A stretch of DNA of 34,718 nucleotides from Rhodoplanes elegans (GCF_016653355.1 NZ_NHSK01000036.1:1-34718), one strand, 5' to 3'; counted from the first letter of the stretch, positions 6,781 through 15,309 are shown. The notes: generated by a model not told the origin, from the sequence alone. Translations and numbers: made by a program.

Positions 6781-9700
6781 TCAGGCGAACTTTTTTTGCA
6801 AGGGACCGTCGGGATTCTGCCCGCAGATGAAGAAGGCCGGGCAGTTCGGGCAGGTGCGCGACGAGAACTCGGCTGGAAACCGTCCGGCCCGGATGTCGGC
6901 GAGGAACTTTGCGAGCTTGTCCTTGCGCCCCTTCAGCTCCCGATCAGACAGGGCAAGCGGACTTGCCTCGCCGTCGGAAAGATGAACGAGCTCCGCGACG
7001 GCGTCGGGAAAGGCCTGCCTGACCGCCAGCATCAGCGCCGCCGCGCCGACATCCTTGCTCTCGGCCGACCGCATGTGACCCGTGCGGATACGGCGCACTG
7101 ACCGGACGCCGTCCGGCCGCACCAGCACCTCGTCCGGCCGAACGATGATCTCTTCCCCGTCGAAATGGAGGCTCAGCGCAACCGGCGCCTCGGCTACTGC
7201 GCTGGCGCGATTTGTCAGGAAGAAGCGCAGCATCACCAGTGCCAGATCGCGGAACTCGGCGCGGTAACCATGGTCGGCAAGCCCCTCGCCGGCGAGCGCC
7301 GCGTCGGTGCGATCTTGCAGCGCCTGCTCGGACATGGGTCCATCCGACGCGATCACCATCTCGACCACCGTACGAACCGCCTCGTGCAGATGCATGAAGG
7401 CGGTCGCGGTCCGCCGGCCACCGACCTGCAGGACATGCGTGTAGAAAAACCGGCGCGGGCAGGACTCATAAAGAGCGATCTGCGGGGCTCCGAACCGCAG
7501 TCCTCCGTCGACCACCAAATCGATATCTCGAGCTTCCGCGGCCACGGGAAGCGGCCGTGCCGGCACGACCGAACGGCGCGTCAAAGTGGCCCCGAGACGG
7601 TCGAGGAATGGCGACAGCGGTCGGTTATGACCGTTTCTCTTCTCGGTCGGCGCATAAAGGATCAGGCGGTCGCGGGCGCGCGACAGCGCCACGTAGAATA
7701 GGCACTCCTGCTCCTCGGCCTGACCTGCGCGGAACGCCTCCAGCGCACTGCCCTCCGCCCCCGCAATCATCCCGTCAGGTGCCGGACAGGGCGGCGCCGA
7801 CGGCGTGCGTGGGATCGTGTCGCTGTTGAGCCCAGGAATATGAACGCCGCCGAACTCTAGGCCCTTGGCACCATGGATGGTCATCAGCCGCACGGCGTCG
7901 AGATGCTGGGCGGCCGCCGGCAATTGGCGCAGGTCGCGGTCGTCGCCGAGCCGTACGAGCCTGCGCACACGATCGAGCACGCGCGAGATCGGCAGTCCGC
8001 GGCCCGCCGGCTGGACCCGCAGGAAGTTGAGGAACTGCCAGATCGCGATCCCGCGCGTGCGGTCGGCGAGATCCCCGGACGCCCCAAGGCGCGCGGCAAC
8101 GCGGATGCGATCGAGCAGCAGCGTCGCGAGCACGGTCCAGGGCGAGGCCGTTTGGTCGAACCCGTCAAGCACGACCGCGAGCTTGGCGAGCACCTGGCGG
8201 CCGGCATCGCTGACGCCAGGGATCGCGTCGGCATGCTGAAGCCAGCCGCCCGGCGCGTGCTCGGACGCCCGCAGATGTTCGAAGGTCGCCGCCACGTCGG
8301 CGAAGGACATGGTGAAATCGGGCCAGCAGGCGATCCGCACTAAGCCCATGGCGCGCCGATCTACAAGGACGGAGAGCAAGGCCAGGAGATCCTTGACTTC
8401 GGCACGCTCGAACAGGCTGCCGAGAAACAGAACCGGCACGCCGAGCCGTTCAAGGTCCTGCCCGATGGTCGACAGCTTTTCGTTGCCGGTACACAGGACC
8501 GCCTGGTCACGATAGGCGTAGCCGTCACGCCGGAGCTCCTCGATCGCGTCGGCCAGGGCGACCTGCTGCTGCTCGGCGCGCTGGACCATGCGCAACTCAA
8601 GCCTACGTCCATTGGCGTCGCGGTCCGCGTCCAGGCCGCTATCCGCATCGCCGGCGCTCATCGTGATCGCGAAGCTCGAAAAGCTGGCGACAATCTCCGG
8701 CACCGAACGATAGTTACGCTTCAATCGACCGCGCTTGCCGCCGGCGAAGTCTTCCTTGCCGAACCGAGTCATGTTGAAGGACGAGGCACCGCGAAACCGG
8801 TAGATCGACTGCTTGGCGTCACCGACCATCCATAGATTGCGGCCTTCTGGCCGCAGCGCGCTCAGCAATCGCACGCTGCTGCGGTTCACGTCCTGATACT
8901 CATCCACCAGGACATGATCATATTCCGCCTGCAACGCAGCGCAGATGGCCGCGTCCTTTTCGAGCAGTTTCACCGGCAAGGCGACAAGGTCGCCGAAGTC
9001 GATGCAATGCGCGTTGCGCTTGAGCTGTTCATAGGCCGCGTAGACGCGGGCCACCTCGCCGGCGCGTTCTGCCGTCTCGCGCGCATCTGGATCCTGTGCT
9101 TTCGCCAGCATGGCGCCGGCGAGCGCGGCGTAGGTTTCGGCGTCGACCACATCATCCTTCGCCCGCGAGACGGCGGCCAACATGTCGGCGATGATCAGGG
9201 TCGGATCGTAAAGATTGCGGTAGTGCGCGAGCCTCAGCTGCGGGAACCCGTCCTCAAGGAGCTCGACCGCCTCGGTCCGGTCCATCATCCGCGGGTCCTT
9301 CGGCAGGCCGAGCTCCGCATGGAAACGACGGACGATATCGAGGCCGAAGGCGTGGAACGTGCCTATCCACATCGCGGCCGCAGCCTCGGGCCGCTTACGC
9401 GCGATCCGCTCGGCCATCTCGCCCGCCGCCTTGTTCGAGAAGGTCAGCAGCAAGATGCGCCGGGGATCGACTCTCTCCTCCAAGAGGCCTTCGACTCGCG
9501 CGATCAGCGTCTGTGTCTTGCCGGTGCCAGGCCCCGCCTCAAGCAGATAGGCTTCACCACGATGCGCCGCGGCCGCGGCTTGCAGCGGATTGAGCGGCCG
9601 TTCGACATGCGCCGTGGTCGGGGCGGGCGGCACCGGCGGCAGCAGCAAAGCATCGAATAACTGCTGAGCGACGACCACGAACGGCGCGCCGAGTTTCGCG

Positions 9701-10182
9701 GCGATGGTGGACGCGGAGAGCCCTTGGTCGACATGGAGCGCCCGCGCGACAGTGCGCGGAAGCAGCAGCTCGCGCGCGAACAGATCCATCTGGACCTCGC
9801 GGCGTTGCCGGCGTCCATAGTCGACCACCCGATCCATTCCGATGGGCGAGGGCTCGGCCGCGCGGGCCGGATCAATCGTCGGCGCCGCTTCGCCTCCAGG
9901 ATCGTCGCCCAGCTCGACATGGCCGATCTCATGCGCCACGAGGAAAGCTTGCTCGAACGGGGAGCCCACATTCTCGTGAAGGATCAGATCGTCGGCGGCG
10001 ACGAAGGTCGCGCGGCCGCCGTTGAGGACGGCTGCCCCGGCGGCAGTCGGCTCGACGTCAATCCCCCGCCGCTTGGCCTCGGCGACAGCAAAGTCATAGG
10101 GCGACCAGGGATCGGCGCCGTATGCACCGAGGCGAGCGTGAAGCTCGGCGGCGACTTGCCTGGCGAGCTCCACGCTGTCCAT
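6781..10182 (-). CDS. ImmA/IrrE metallopeptidase - UvrD-type helicase - Cas4/AddB-like nuclease-fold fusion
   Basis: The protein has 1133 residues from the ATG at 10182. The N-terminal ImmA/IrrE domain has the zinc motif HEIGH at 84-88 and a third-ligand helix with Glu129 before FARELLLP. A superfamily 1A helicase follows: Walker A GPGTGKT at 217-223, DEYQD at 427-431, QSIYRFRGA at 458-466, HGAKGLEF at 770-777 and ALSRARDRL at 832-840. The C-terminus resembles a RecB/Cas4 nuclease, with Cys908 and Cys1111, Cys1114 and Cys1120 placed like the iron-sulfur cysteines of AddB and Cas4. The expected D-x-K motif before TG reads RRIRTG (about 1030-1035), so nuclease activity is probably lost. It starts one base after the stop of the HTH gene. 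IrrE-type proteases cut regulators after DNA damage or foreign DNA cues. Confidence 0.85.
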   Translation of the reverse strand: MDSVELARQVAAELHARLGAYGADPWSPYDFAVAEAKRRGIDVEPTAAGAAVLNGGRATFVAADDLILHENVGSPFEQAFLVAHEIGHVELGDDPGGEAAPTIDPARAAEPSPIGMDRVVDYGRRQRREVQMDLFARELLLPRTVARALHVDQGLSASTIAAKLGAPFVVVAQQLFDALLLPPVPPAPTTAHVERPLNPLQAAAAAHRGEAYLLEAGPGTGKTQTLIARVEGLLEERVDPRRILLLTFSNKAAGEMAERIARKRPEAAAAMWIGTFHAFGLDIVRRFHAELGLPKDPRMMDRTEAVELLEDGFPQLRLAHYRNLYDPTLIIADMLAAVSRAKDDVVDAETYAALAGAMLAKAQDPDARETAERAGEVARVYAAYEQLKRNAHCIDFGDLVALPVKLLEKDAAICAALQAEYDHVLVDEYQDVNRSSVRLLSALRPEGRNLWMVGDAKQSIYRFRGASSFNMTRFGKEDFAGGKRGRLKRNYRSVPEIVASFSSFAITMSAGDADSGLDADRDANGRRLELRMVQRAEQQQVALADAIEELRRDGYAYRDQAVLCTGNEKLSTIGQDLERLGVPVLFLGSLFERAEVKDLLALLSVLVDRRAMGLVRIACWPDFTMSFADVAATFEHLRASEHAPGGWLQHADAIPGVSDAGRQVLAKLAVVLDGFDQTASPWTVLATLLLDRIRVAARLGASGDLADRTRGIAIWQFLNFLRVQPAGRGLPISRVLDRVRRLVRLGDDRDLRQLPAAAQHLDAVRLMTIHGAKGLEFGGVHIPGLNSDTIPRTPSAPPCPAPDGMIAGAEGSALEAFRAGQAEEQECLFYVALSRARDRLILYAPTEKRNGHNRPLSPFLDRLGATLTRRSVVPARPLPVAAEARDIDLVVDGGLRFGAPQIALYESCPRRFFYTHVLQVGGRRTATAFMHLHEAVRTVVEMVIASDGPMSEQALQDRTDAALAGEGLADHGYRAEFRDLALVMLRFFLTNRASAVAEAPVALSLHFDGEEIIVRPDEVLVRPDGVRSVRRIRTGHMRSAESKDVGAAALMLAVRQAFPDAVAELVHLSDGEASPLALSDRELKGRKDKLAKFLADIRAGRFPAEFSSRTCPNCPAFFICGQNPDGPLQKKFA

Positions 10183-10183
10183 G

Positions 10184-10762
10184 TCAGTCCTCCTCCGCCA
10201 ACAGCCGGGCGCGCTTCTCGGCCGGGACGCTGGCATCGATCAGCACTTGCTCGAAGGTGACCTGCTCGCCGGCCACCGGCTTGCTGTCGGCCTTATAGCT
10301 GCGCGCGACGATCAGGTGCGCTGGCCCCCAGGACGACTCCAACTGCCCGACAGAGCTGCGCATTGCCTCCGCCAACATCGCCAAGAAACGGCGCGGGATA
10401 CTGACGAGAGAGACCCGCCGTTCGCGCAGCGCGGTCACGACCTGCCGGGGCACGTCCAGACGCTGCGCGACGGCGCGCCAGTCATCGACCGTCAGCGACG
10501 CGAAAGGGTCGGCTGCTGCCGCCGGGATAGCCTTCGCGTGTTGCGACCAGGCAGCGTCGATCTGCGCCCGATCGGCAGCAGAGAGGGGTGCAGCACCTTC
10601 ATAAGCCTCGCGGCTGAGCTCGCGCGAGAGGTCGATGAGCTCCCCGGCGTATTCCGGGTATAGCCGCAGATAGCGTTCCAAGGTCGCTCGGCCAGGCTCG
10701 CTCTCGACCGCAAACGCGTCGAGCACGGCCTCGCGGGATGGACGTCCGCCGCCGGGGCTCAC
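10184..10762 (-). CDS. Small protein with a helix-turn-helix-like segment, partner of the sigma and IrrE-helicase genes
   Basis: This 192-residue protein has no firm family name. Residues 20-50 (RYLRLYPEYAGELIDL) resemble the helical N-terminus seen in regulators linked to ImmA/IrrE proteins. Residues 94-140 (DDWRAVAQRLDVPRQVV, then a SIPRRFLAMLAEAM helix) read like an XRE-type DNA-binding fold. The C-terminal 50 residues are charged and end in EED. Its ATG overlaps the sigma gene stop (ATGA), and its own stop is one base before the helicase start, so the three genes are a tight set. By analogy with ImmR/ImmA pairs it could be the repressor or anti-sigma cleaved by the IrrE domain; this is inference. 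Confidence 0.6.
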   Translation of the reverse strand: MSPGGGRPSREAVLDAFAVESEPGRATLERYLRLYPEYAGELIDLSRELSREAYEGAAPLSAADRAQIDAAWSQHAKAIPAAAADPFASLTVDDWRAVAQRLDVPRQVVTALRERRVSLVSIPRRFLAMLAEAMRSSVGQLESSWGPAHLIVARSYKADSKPVAGEQVTFEQVLIDASVPAEKRARLLAEED

Positions 10763-11616
10763 CGCTCGTCTCCGTCGGCCATGGCGGCTCGCAGGGCCGC
10801 GAAGGCCTTGTCGCGGTACGTTCGGACGGTCTTTTCAGAGCGGCCCAAAACCTTGGCGATGGTCATGACGTCCGGCTCCTTGGAGTCGATGGGGAAGCCC
10901 TGCCTCAACATGTGAATGATCCTGCTTTGTTCTGTCGGTAGAGCTTCAATCGCTGCATCCAGGCGCGACCGGTAAGTCGGATCGTCGAAATCCGACGCGG
11001 CGAAGGGATCGTGGGTCCCTGCGGCCGCCTCGACCTCCGGTGACAGCTCTCCGCTCTCCTCGTCATATTCGAGGGGCTGGGAACGATTTTCGTCGCGCCA
11101 AGCCTTTTCCTGCGCATCGCGCCGCAGGCTCGCCAGCGCGCCGTCGAATCGCACCTCGAAGTAGTCCACCTTTTCGCTATAGGCGGCGCGGTCCGCCGAA
11201 AGGAGCTCGACGAACCGGCCGAACACCTTGTCGCACACGACCCCGCGCGTCAGCGATCCCGTCTTGCCATCGGAGCTTTCCGCCCTGGGCAAACTGCGCA
11301 GCACCCGTTCGGTCAAGATCCGATAGAGGCGCTCGAACCACACCTCGTTGTTGTCGCGACGGCTCGCGCGAATGAAGTACACGAGACATTCGCTTGGGAC
11401 GTAGCCCGGGTCCAAGCGCCTGGTGATTTCCGCCCTGGCGATCAAGCCATCACGCGGCAGGACTGCCAATTCGGCGATGAGGGCTTCTATCTTCGGGTCG
11501 CGCTCGTAGAGTTCGCCGCTGAGGCGGCGTTTGCGCAGCGGGGTTACAATCGCTTCGCCCGCTCCGCGCGCGTCTGCCTTTTGCCCGGTGTCGACAGCTC
11601 CCTCCAACTGGTTCAT
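10759..11616 (-). CDS. Sigma-70-family-like factor
   Basis: The product has 285 residues. Residues 215-278 match sigma region 4: DAAIEALPTEQSRIIHML, then a spacer, then VLGRSEKTVRTYRDKAFAAL, a typical recognition helix-turn-helix. Residues 90-170 are helical (ERLYRILTERVLRSL) and could be region 2, but no clear -10-recognising motif is visible. An acidic linker lies at 182-212. Length is greater than a minimal ECF sigma (about 190). The gene overlaps the AbiEii stop by four bases (ATGA) and the next gene start likewise. If active, it might direct transcription of this island; target promoters are not evident. A sigma-fold regulator without core binding is an alternative. Confidence 0.65.
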   Translation of the reverse strand: MNQLEGAVDTGQKADARGAGEAIVTPLRKRRLSGELYERDPKIEALIAELAVLPRDGLIARAEITRRLDPGYVPSECLVYFIRASRRDNNEVWFERLYRILTERVLRSLPRAESSDGKTGSLTRGVVCDKVFGRFVELLSADRAAYSEKVDYFEVRFDGALASLRRDAQEKAWRDENRSQPLEYDEESGELSPEVEAAAGTHDPFAASDFDDPTYRSRLDAAIEALPTEQSRIIHMLRQGFPIDSKEPDVMTIAKVLGRSEKTVRTYRDKAFAALRAAMADGDER

Positions 11617-12692
11617 CGCGCGGCCCCGCCTCCCGTATCGCCCTTCTTGTTGAGACGCGTCTCGAGCGAGCCGATGCTGTCGAGCACCGCCTCGAAATCC
11701 GGTGGATCACCAAAGATCATGCCCTGCATGGCCCTGTAGTCGACGCGCAGTTGCTCGATCATCGCGTCATGCGCGGCGAGTGCGAACGAGCCAGGAGCAG
11801 CGCTCGCGAGATCGAAGTCCGGTCGATTGAAGAACATCCGGGCGTGCGCGACGCAATCCGCACCGAGCGCCGGATCAGCGATGGCGGCGGCGCCGACGCG
11901 GGCCGCGGCGAGCTGGTGCAGGTCATAATAGTGACGGGAAACGCGTTGGCCGCCCCCGCGCAGCTCGCCGCGCTTGTCGAACCAGCGCCGCAGCCCATGG
12001 AGGATGACAACCTTGTCCCAGAAGGTACGTTCCGGATCGACCGTGCGGACGGCCGGCACGGTCAGATCAAGCGCCGGCAGATCATCATCAACATAGGGTT
12101 TGATCGGCACTTCGCTGTTCGGATCGAGCGCGGATTTCGCACCCGACTCGATCTTAATCGCCGCCCGCACATAATCCGATCGCGGCGTCGCCGCGGGATA
12201 CCAGATTAACAGCGTCTGCCCGTCAGGATCAGCGTCATCGGCTTCCACTCGGGCCGCGCCGGCATCGAGGCCGGCAGCCTGAAGTCGGTCCTGCAGGATC
12301 TGCGTCAACTCAGCCCGCAGGGGGCCGTTGATGTAGGCTTGGCAGGCGTCCTTGATCGCATCGAGGCGTGCCCGGCGCTTCTTGCCGCTCAGCGCGTCGA
12401 GCTCCTCGATGGTCGCCGGCTCGCCAATGTCGTCTCGAAAAACCGTGACATCGATGTCTTCGGAGAAGCGGTTGATCAAACCGAACCCCTTGGACAAGGA
12501 GGTTCCGCCCTTGAAGAGTAGGCGGGGTCCTCCTTCTTTCAGGCCATGGAACAGGGCATCCAGCGTCCAGCAGACCCGGAAGTCTTTCTCGATATTCTGG
12601 GATGCCGTGCCGAGGCGCAGCGCAGTCGTGTCGAAGGCGCCCAACATCGCGTCTGGTCCGGCCGCGAGAACCTCATCGAACGCCGGATTCAT
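11613..12692 (-). CDS. AbiEii/AbiGii-family nucleotidyltransferase toxin
   Basis: This 359-residue protein carries the nucleotidyltransferase signature of the family: FKGGTSLSK at 60-68 followed by RFSEDID at 75-81, in which Asp79 and Asp81 are the predicted metal-binding pair. A later block ERTFWDKVVILHGL matches the family's conserved Lys-containing helix. AbiEii proteins are the toxin of the AbiE abortive-infection system, a type IV toxin-antitoxin, and related MenT enzymes add nucleotides to tRNA. The gene overlaps the upstream DUF6088 antitoxin-like gene by four bases (ATGA), the standard antitoxin-first order. It is followed with another ATGA overlap by the sigma gene, which is unusual for a simple two-gene AbiE locus. 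Confidence 0.85.
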   Translation of the reverse strand: MNPAFDEVLAAGPDAMLGAFDTTALRLGTASQNIEKDFRVCWTLDALFHGLKEGGPRLLFKGGTSLSKGFGLINRFSEDIDVTVFRDDIGEPATIEELDALSGKKRRARLDAIKDACQAYINGPLRAELTQILQDRLQAAGLDAGAARVEADDADPDGQTLLIWYPAATPRSDYVRAAIKIESGAKSALDPNSEVPIKPYVDDDLPALDLTVPAVRTVDPERTFWDKVVILHGLRRWFDKRGELRGGGQRVSRHYYDLHQLAAARVGAAAIADPALGADCVAHARMFFNRPDFDLASAAPGSFALAAHDAMIEQLRVDYRAMQGMIFGDPPDFEAVLDSIGSLETRLNKKGDTGGGAAR

Positions 12693-13528
12693 GTCTTCGC
12701 CGCCCGGGTTGCACCGCGCTTGGCGGTTCGCGTCTCCTGTGTGGAGACCGGTTTGCGCCTCGGACGAACGCCGGCAGCGTGATGCTGATCATCGTCCCCC
12801 TCCATCCTTCTTTGATGGCGATCATGATCGTCGTCATCATCAGCGGCATCACGGCCATCGCGGATGTGCCGACGACTGTCGCCGGCATCGTGTTCGACGA
12901 GCGGCTTGAGAAACACCCACATCCATGTCGGAAGCGCCGTCATGCCGGCGGTAAGATCGGTTTTGAGGGGCGGCCCGGCCATTGGGTCTTTGAAGAGCTT
13001 GCCGAGCTTGCGTCTGACTTGGTCGCTCTCCCCTTCACGAGCCAAGAGATCGCGGAGCCAATGAAGTGCTTGGACGACGCGCATCGCCGGCCGCCCGGCC
13101 CAGAACAGCTTGCTGGGCGCGGTCGGACGGAAGGTGATCGTCACGTTGCCGAACTTGATCGCGCGACGGCGCGCATCAGTATGCACCACGATTTTGGCCG
13201 GAACCGCGTCGGTCAGCCCCAAATCATTCGCCGCAGTCATGCCATCGACCAGCATCCGGGTTTGGTCGCGTCGCGCGATGGCGTCGATGACCGAGCGCGG
13301 GTCGGGCGGATTTGTTTTTTGGGTGAGCTTGTTGAAGCCAGGTTGATCGTAGAGCCCACGATCGATTCGCCTGAGGGTTTCGGCCTTCGTCAGGCGCTGC
13401 AACGCCTTATCGACGGCGTCTCGCGAGGCGAGATCGACAAAATCGCTGGGCGTCCATACCTTGCGCGGCGCGTCCGCACGGATGCGCGCGAGCATGGCGG
13501 TCTTCAGATCGGGCGAGTCGAGGTCCAT
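12689..13528 (-). CDS. DUF6088/AbiEi-like antitoxin and probable autorepressor
   Basis: From the ATG at 13528 the product has 279 residues. Residues 8-70 form a winged-helix-like N-terminus (LKTAMLARIRADAPRKVW, then DKALQRLTKAETLRRI), followed by RGLYDQPG and a body that includes VTITFRP, as in DUF6088/AbiEi proteins. In AbiE systems this protein neutralises AbiEii and represses the operon. The last 60 residues are unusual: a low-complexity Asp/His/Arg tract with DDDDDHDRH, then a basic tail, which could bind metal or nucleic acid. No ribosome-binding site precedes the start. A promoter placed 8 nt upstream suggests a leaderless mRNA, and four repeat boxes cover this promoter. Confidence 0.8.
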   Translation of the reverse strand: MDLDSPDLKTAMLARIRADAPRKVWTPSDFVDLASRDAVDKALQRLTKAETLRRIDRGLYDQPGFNKLTQKTNPPDPRSVIDAIARRDQTRMLVDGMTAANDLGLTDAVPAKIVVHTDARRRAIKFGNVTITFRPTAPSKLFWAGRPAMRVVQALHWLRDLLAREGESDQVRRKLGKLFKDPMAGPPLKTDLTAGMTALPTWMWVFLKPLVEHDAGDSRRHIRDGRDAADDDDDHDRHQRRMEGDDDQHHAAGVRPRRKPVSTQETRTAKRGATRAAKT

Positions 13529-13600
13529 GTCCGATACTTGTAGTTCTTTTTCGGACAAAAGGCAATCTCTGTGTCCGAGAATATATACAAATTTCGGACA
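13528..13600 (-). promoter_or_regulatory. Promoter with four alternating TGTCCGA operator boxes for the eight-gene unit
   Basis: TGTCCGA occurs at 13528-13534 and 13572-13578, and its complement TCGGACA at 13551-13557 and 13594-13600. Start-to-start steps are 23, 21 and 22 bp, about two helical turns, so all face the same side of the DNA. On the minus strand TTGCCT (13565-13560), a 17-nt spacer and TACAAG (13542-13537) form a plausible promoter whose start would fall at the ATG. One box lies in the spacer and one at the transcription start. AbiEi proteins are known to bind inverted repeats at their own promoter, which fits. Confidence 0.65.
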
Positions 13601-13743
13601 TTCCCAGCTTGCCGCAACGGCCTTCGGGGAGGCACGCGCGGTGTATTCGACAAGGTCGTCGAACGGGCTCGGCAGCGACATCGGATACGCGAAGGCACAG
13701 CATGACGTGAGCAACGGCTCACGATCGATTCGCACTCGACGCC

Positions 13744-15036
13744 TCACTGGCCGCCGCTCGCATCAGTCGCGACGCCACCCGGCTTCGTCTCTTCGCAATA
13801 CCTCGCCCATGCCGTCATGATGTCCCTCCGTCGCTCGAACAGGTCGCCGCGGCGATAGGCTTGCTCGACCTTGCTGCTGATCGCGTGCGCCAGCGCCATC
13901 TCGGCGACCTCGCTCGGGAAGTCCGTGCGTTCGGCAGCCCAGTCGCGAAACGTGGAGCGGAAGCCGTGCGCGGTCAGGTCATCACGCTTCATCCGGCGCA
14001 GCAGCATCAGGAACGCCATGTTGCTCAACGGCTGCCCGCGCTTGCTTCCTGGGAAGACGAATGCCTCGGGCCCTCCGCTCTGGTCGTCGAGGTCGATCAG
14101 CGGCTTCATCTCGACGAGGATCGTGATCGCGCGCGGACTCAGCGGGACCCGGTGATCCTTGCCTGCCTTCATGCGGTCGGCCGGCACGGTCCAGAGCTTT
14201 CCAGACAGGTCGATCTCGCCCCAGCGCGCGCCGATGACCTCGCCGGTTCGAGCGGCGGTCAGGATCGCGAACTCCAAGGCGCGCGCAGCGACGCCCTCCT
14301 GGTCGCGAAGCGTCGTCATGAAGTCGGGAAGATCCCCGTACGGAAGCGCCGCATGATGCTCGACCTTGCGGACCTTGGCGCGGGCCGGCAGGAGCTTGTC
14401 GAGATGGCCGCGCCAGCGCGCCGGGTTCTCGCCGTCGCGATAGCCCCGCACCGTCGCCCAATCGAGTATAGACTCGATCCGCCCCCGCAGCCGACCCGCT
14501 GTTTCCGGCTTGGCGGTCCACAGGGGGGCGTCACGCTTGTTGCGACCATCGCGAACCTTCTGCTCCAGCACCTTCATCACCAGCGCCGTATCGATCGCCT
14601 GGACCGACAGCTCACCGATGATCGGCTCGGCATAGGTCGCGAGCGTCGCCTCCCACTGCGCGGCATGCTTGGCATTGCGCCAGCTGGCCCGATGCGCGCC
14701 GATATAGGCTTCGGCACACTGCTTGAAGGTCGTCGCCTTGGCCACGGCGAGCTTCGCCTCCGCCCGCGCTGAATGCCGGGCTTCGATCGGATCGACGCCC
14801 TCGTGGCAGAGCCTGCGGGCGTCGAGCGCTTTAATGCGCGCGTCCTTCAGGCCGTAAAGGGCGAGCGGCCCGAGCCCCATCTCCCGGGCTCGGCCCTTGA
14901 GCATGTAGCGATAGATCCACGACGCGCCGCCCTCGGTGACCTGCAGATAGAGCCCGCCCCCGTCGGCATACATGCCCGGCTTCCCGACCGCGCGCGCTAC
15001 CGAGAGCGCCGTCAACCGCGATGTCATTCGCGCCAT
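13744..15036 (-). CDS. P4-type tyrosine integrase (DUF4102 arm domain)
   Basis: The product has 430 residues from the ATG at 15036; an in-frame GTG at 15054 is an alternative. The N-terminus has the DUF4102 arm-binding pattern ([20 protein letters not shown]), then a core-binding domain at about 100-190 and a catalytic domain with Arg263 (TAARTGEV), HGFR with His357 and Arg360, His384 and the nucleophile Tyr394 (VEQAYRRGD). All catalytic residues are present, so it should be active. Its 5' end faces a tRNA-Ser gene 184 bp away. This family inserts elements into tRNA 3' ends, so it presumably integrated the DNA to the left. No excisionase gene is seen next to it. Confidence 0.93.
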   Translation of the reverse strand: MARMTSRLTALSVARAVGKPGMYADGGGLYLQVTEGGASWIYRYMLKGRAREMGLGPLALYGLKDARIKALDARRLCHEGVDPIEARHSARAEAKLAVAKATTFKQCAEAYIGAHRASWRNAKHAAQWEATLATYAEPIIGELSVQAIDTALVMKVLEQKVRDGRNKRDAPLWTAKPETAGRLRGRIESILDWATVRGYRDGENPARWRGHLDKLLPARAKVRKVEHHAALPYGDLPDFMTTLRDQEGVAARALEFAILTAARTGEVIGARWGEIDLSGKLWTVPADRMKAGKDHRVPLSPRAITILVEMKPLIDLDDQSGGPEAFVFPGSKRGQPLSNMAFLMLLRRMKRDDLTAHGFRSTFRDWAAERTDFPSEVAEMALAHAISSKVEQAYRRGDLFERRRDIMTAWARYCEETKPGGVATDASGGQ

Positions 15037-15219
15037 GGCACTGGTCCCGATCACGAGGCCAAACGCCTCTCGGAACCCCCAAACTCACCCACAAATCGGC
15101 GCAAAACGATGGCGGCCGAGCGCGAACGGCCGGGAGCCAAGCCAGGGCGCTAAGCCGCTGAAACGTGTGTGTTTATTTCGTATTCTGGCGAAGGATGTCG
15201 CGCTCTGGCGCGCTTGGGC

Positions 15220-15245
15220 TGGCGGAGGGAGTGGGATTCGAACCC
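15220..15245. other. Probable attachment site at the tRNA-Ser 3' end
   Basis: The T-arm and acceptor 3' half of tRNA-Ser, including an encoded CCA (15222-15220), faces the integrase gene. P4-type integrases usually recombine in this part of a tRNA gene and restore it. The exact core cannot be set because the second copy, expected at the far end of the element, is outside the window. Between 15037 and 15219 there is no gene. Confidence 0.55.
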
Positions 15246-15309
15246 ACGATACGGTTTCCCGTATACACGCGTTCCAGGCGTGCGCCTTCAACCACTCGGC
15301 CACCCCTCC
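15220..15309 (-). tRNA. tRNA-Ser (anticodon GGA)
   Basis: The transcript starts GGAGGGGTGGCCGAG and ends in an encoded CCA, 90 nt in all. The acceptor stem GGAGGGG pairs with the CTCCCTCC side with G as discriminator base. The anticodon stem CACGC/GCGTG encloses the loop CTGGAAC, giving anticodon GGA for serine UCC/UCU codons. The variable arm (TATACGGGAAACCGTAT) is long, as in class II tRNA-Ser, and the T-loop GGTTCGAATCC is standard. Confidence 0.97.

Noticed and set aside
1-15219. CRISPR array or a second tRNA end within the element
   Set aside because: No regularly spaced direct repeats and no second copy of the tRNA-Ser 3' end were seen; the far attachment site must be outside.
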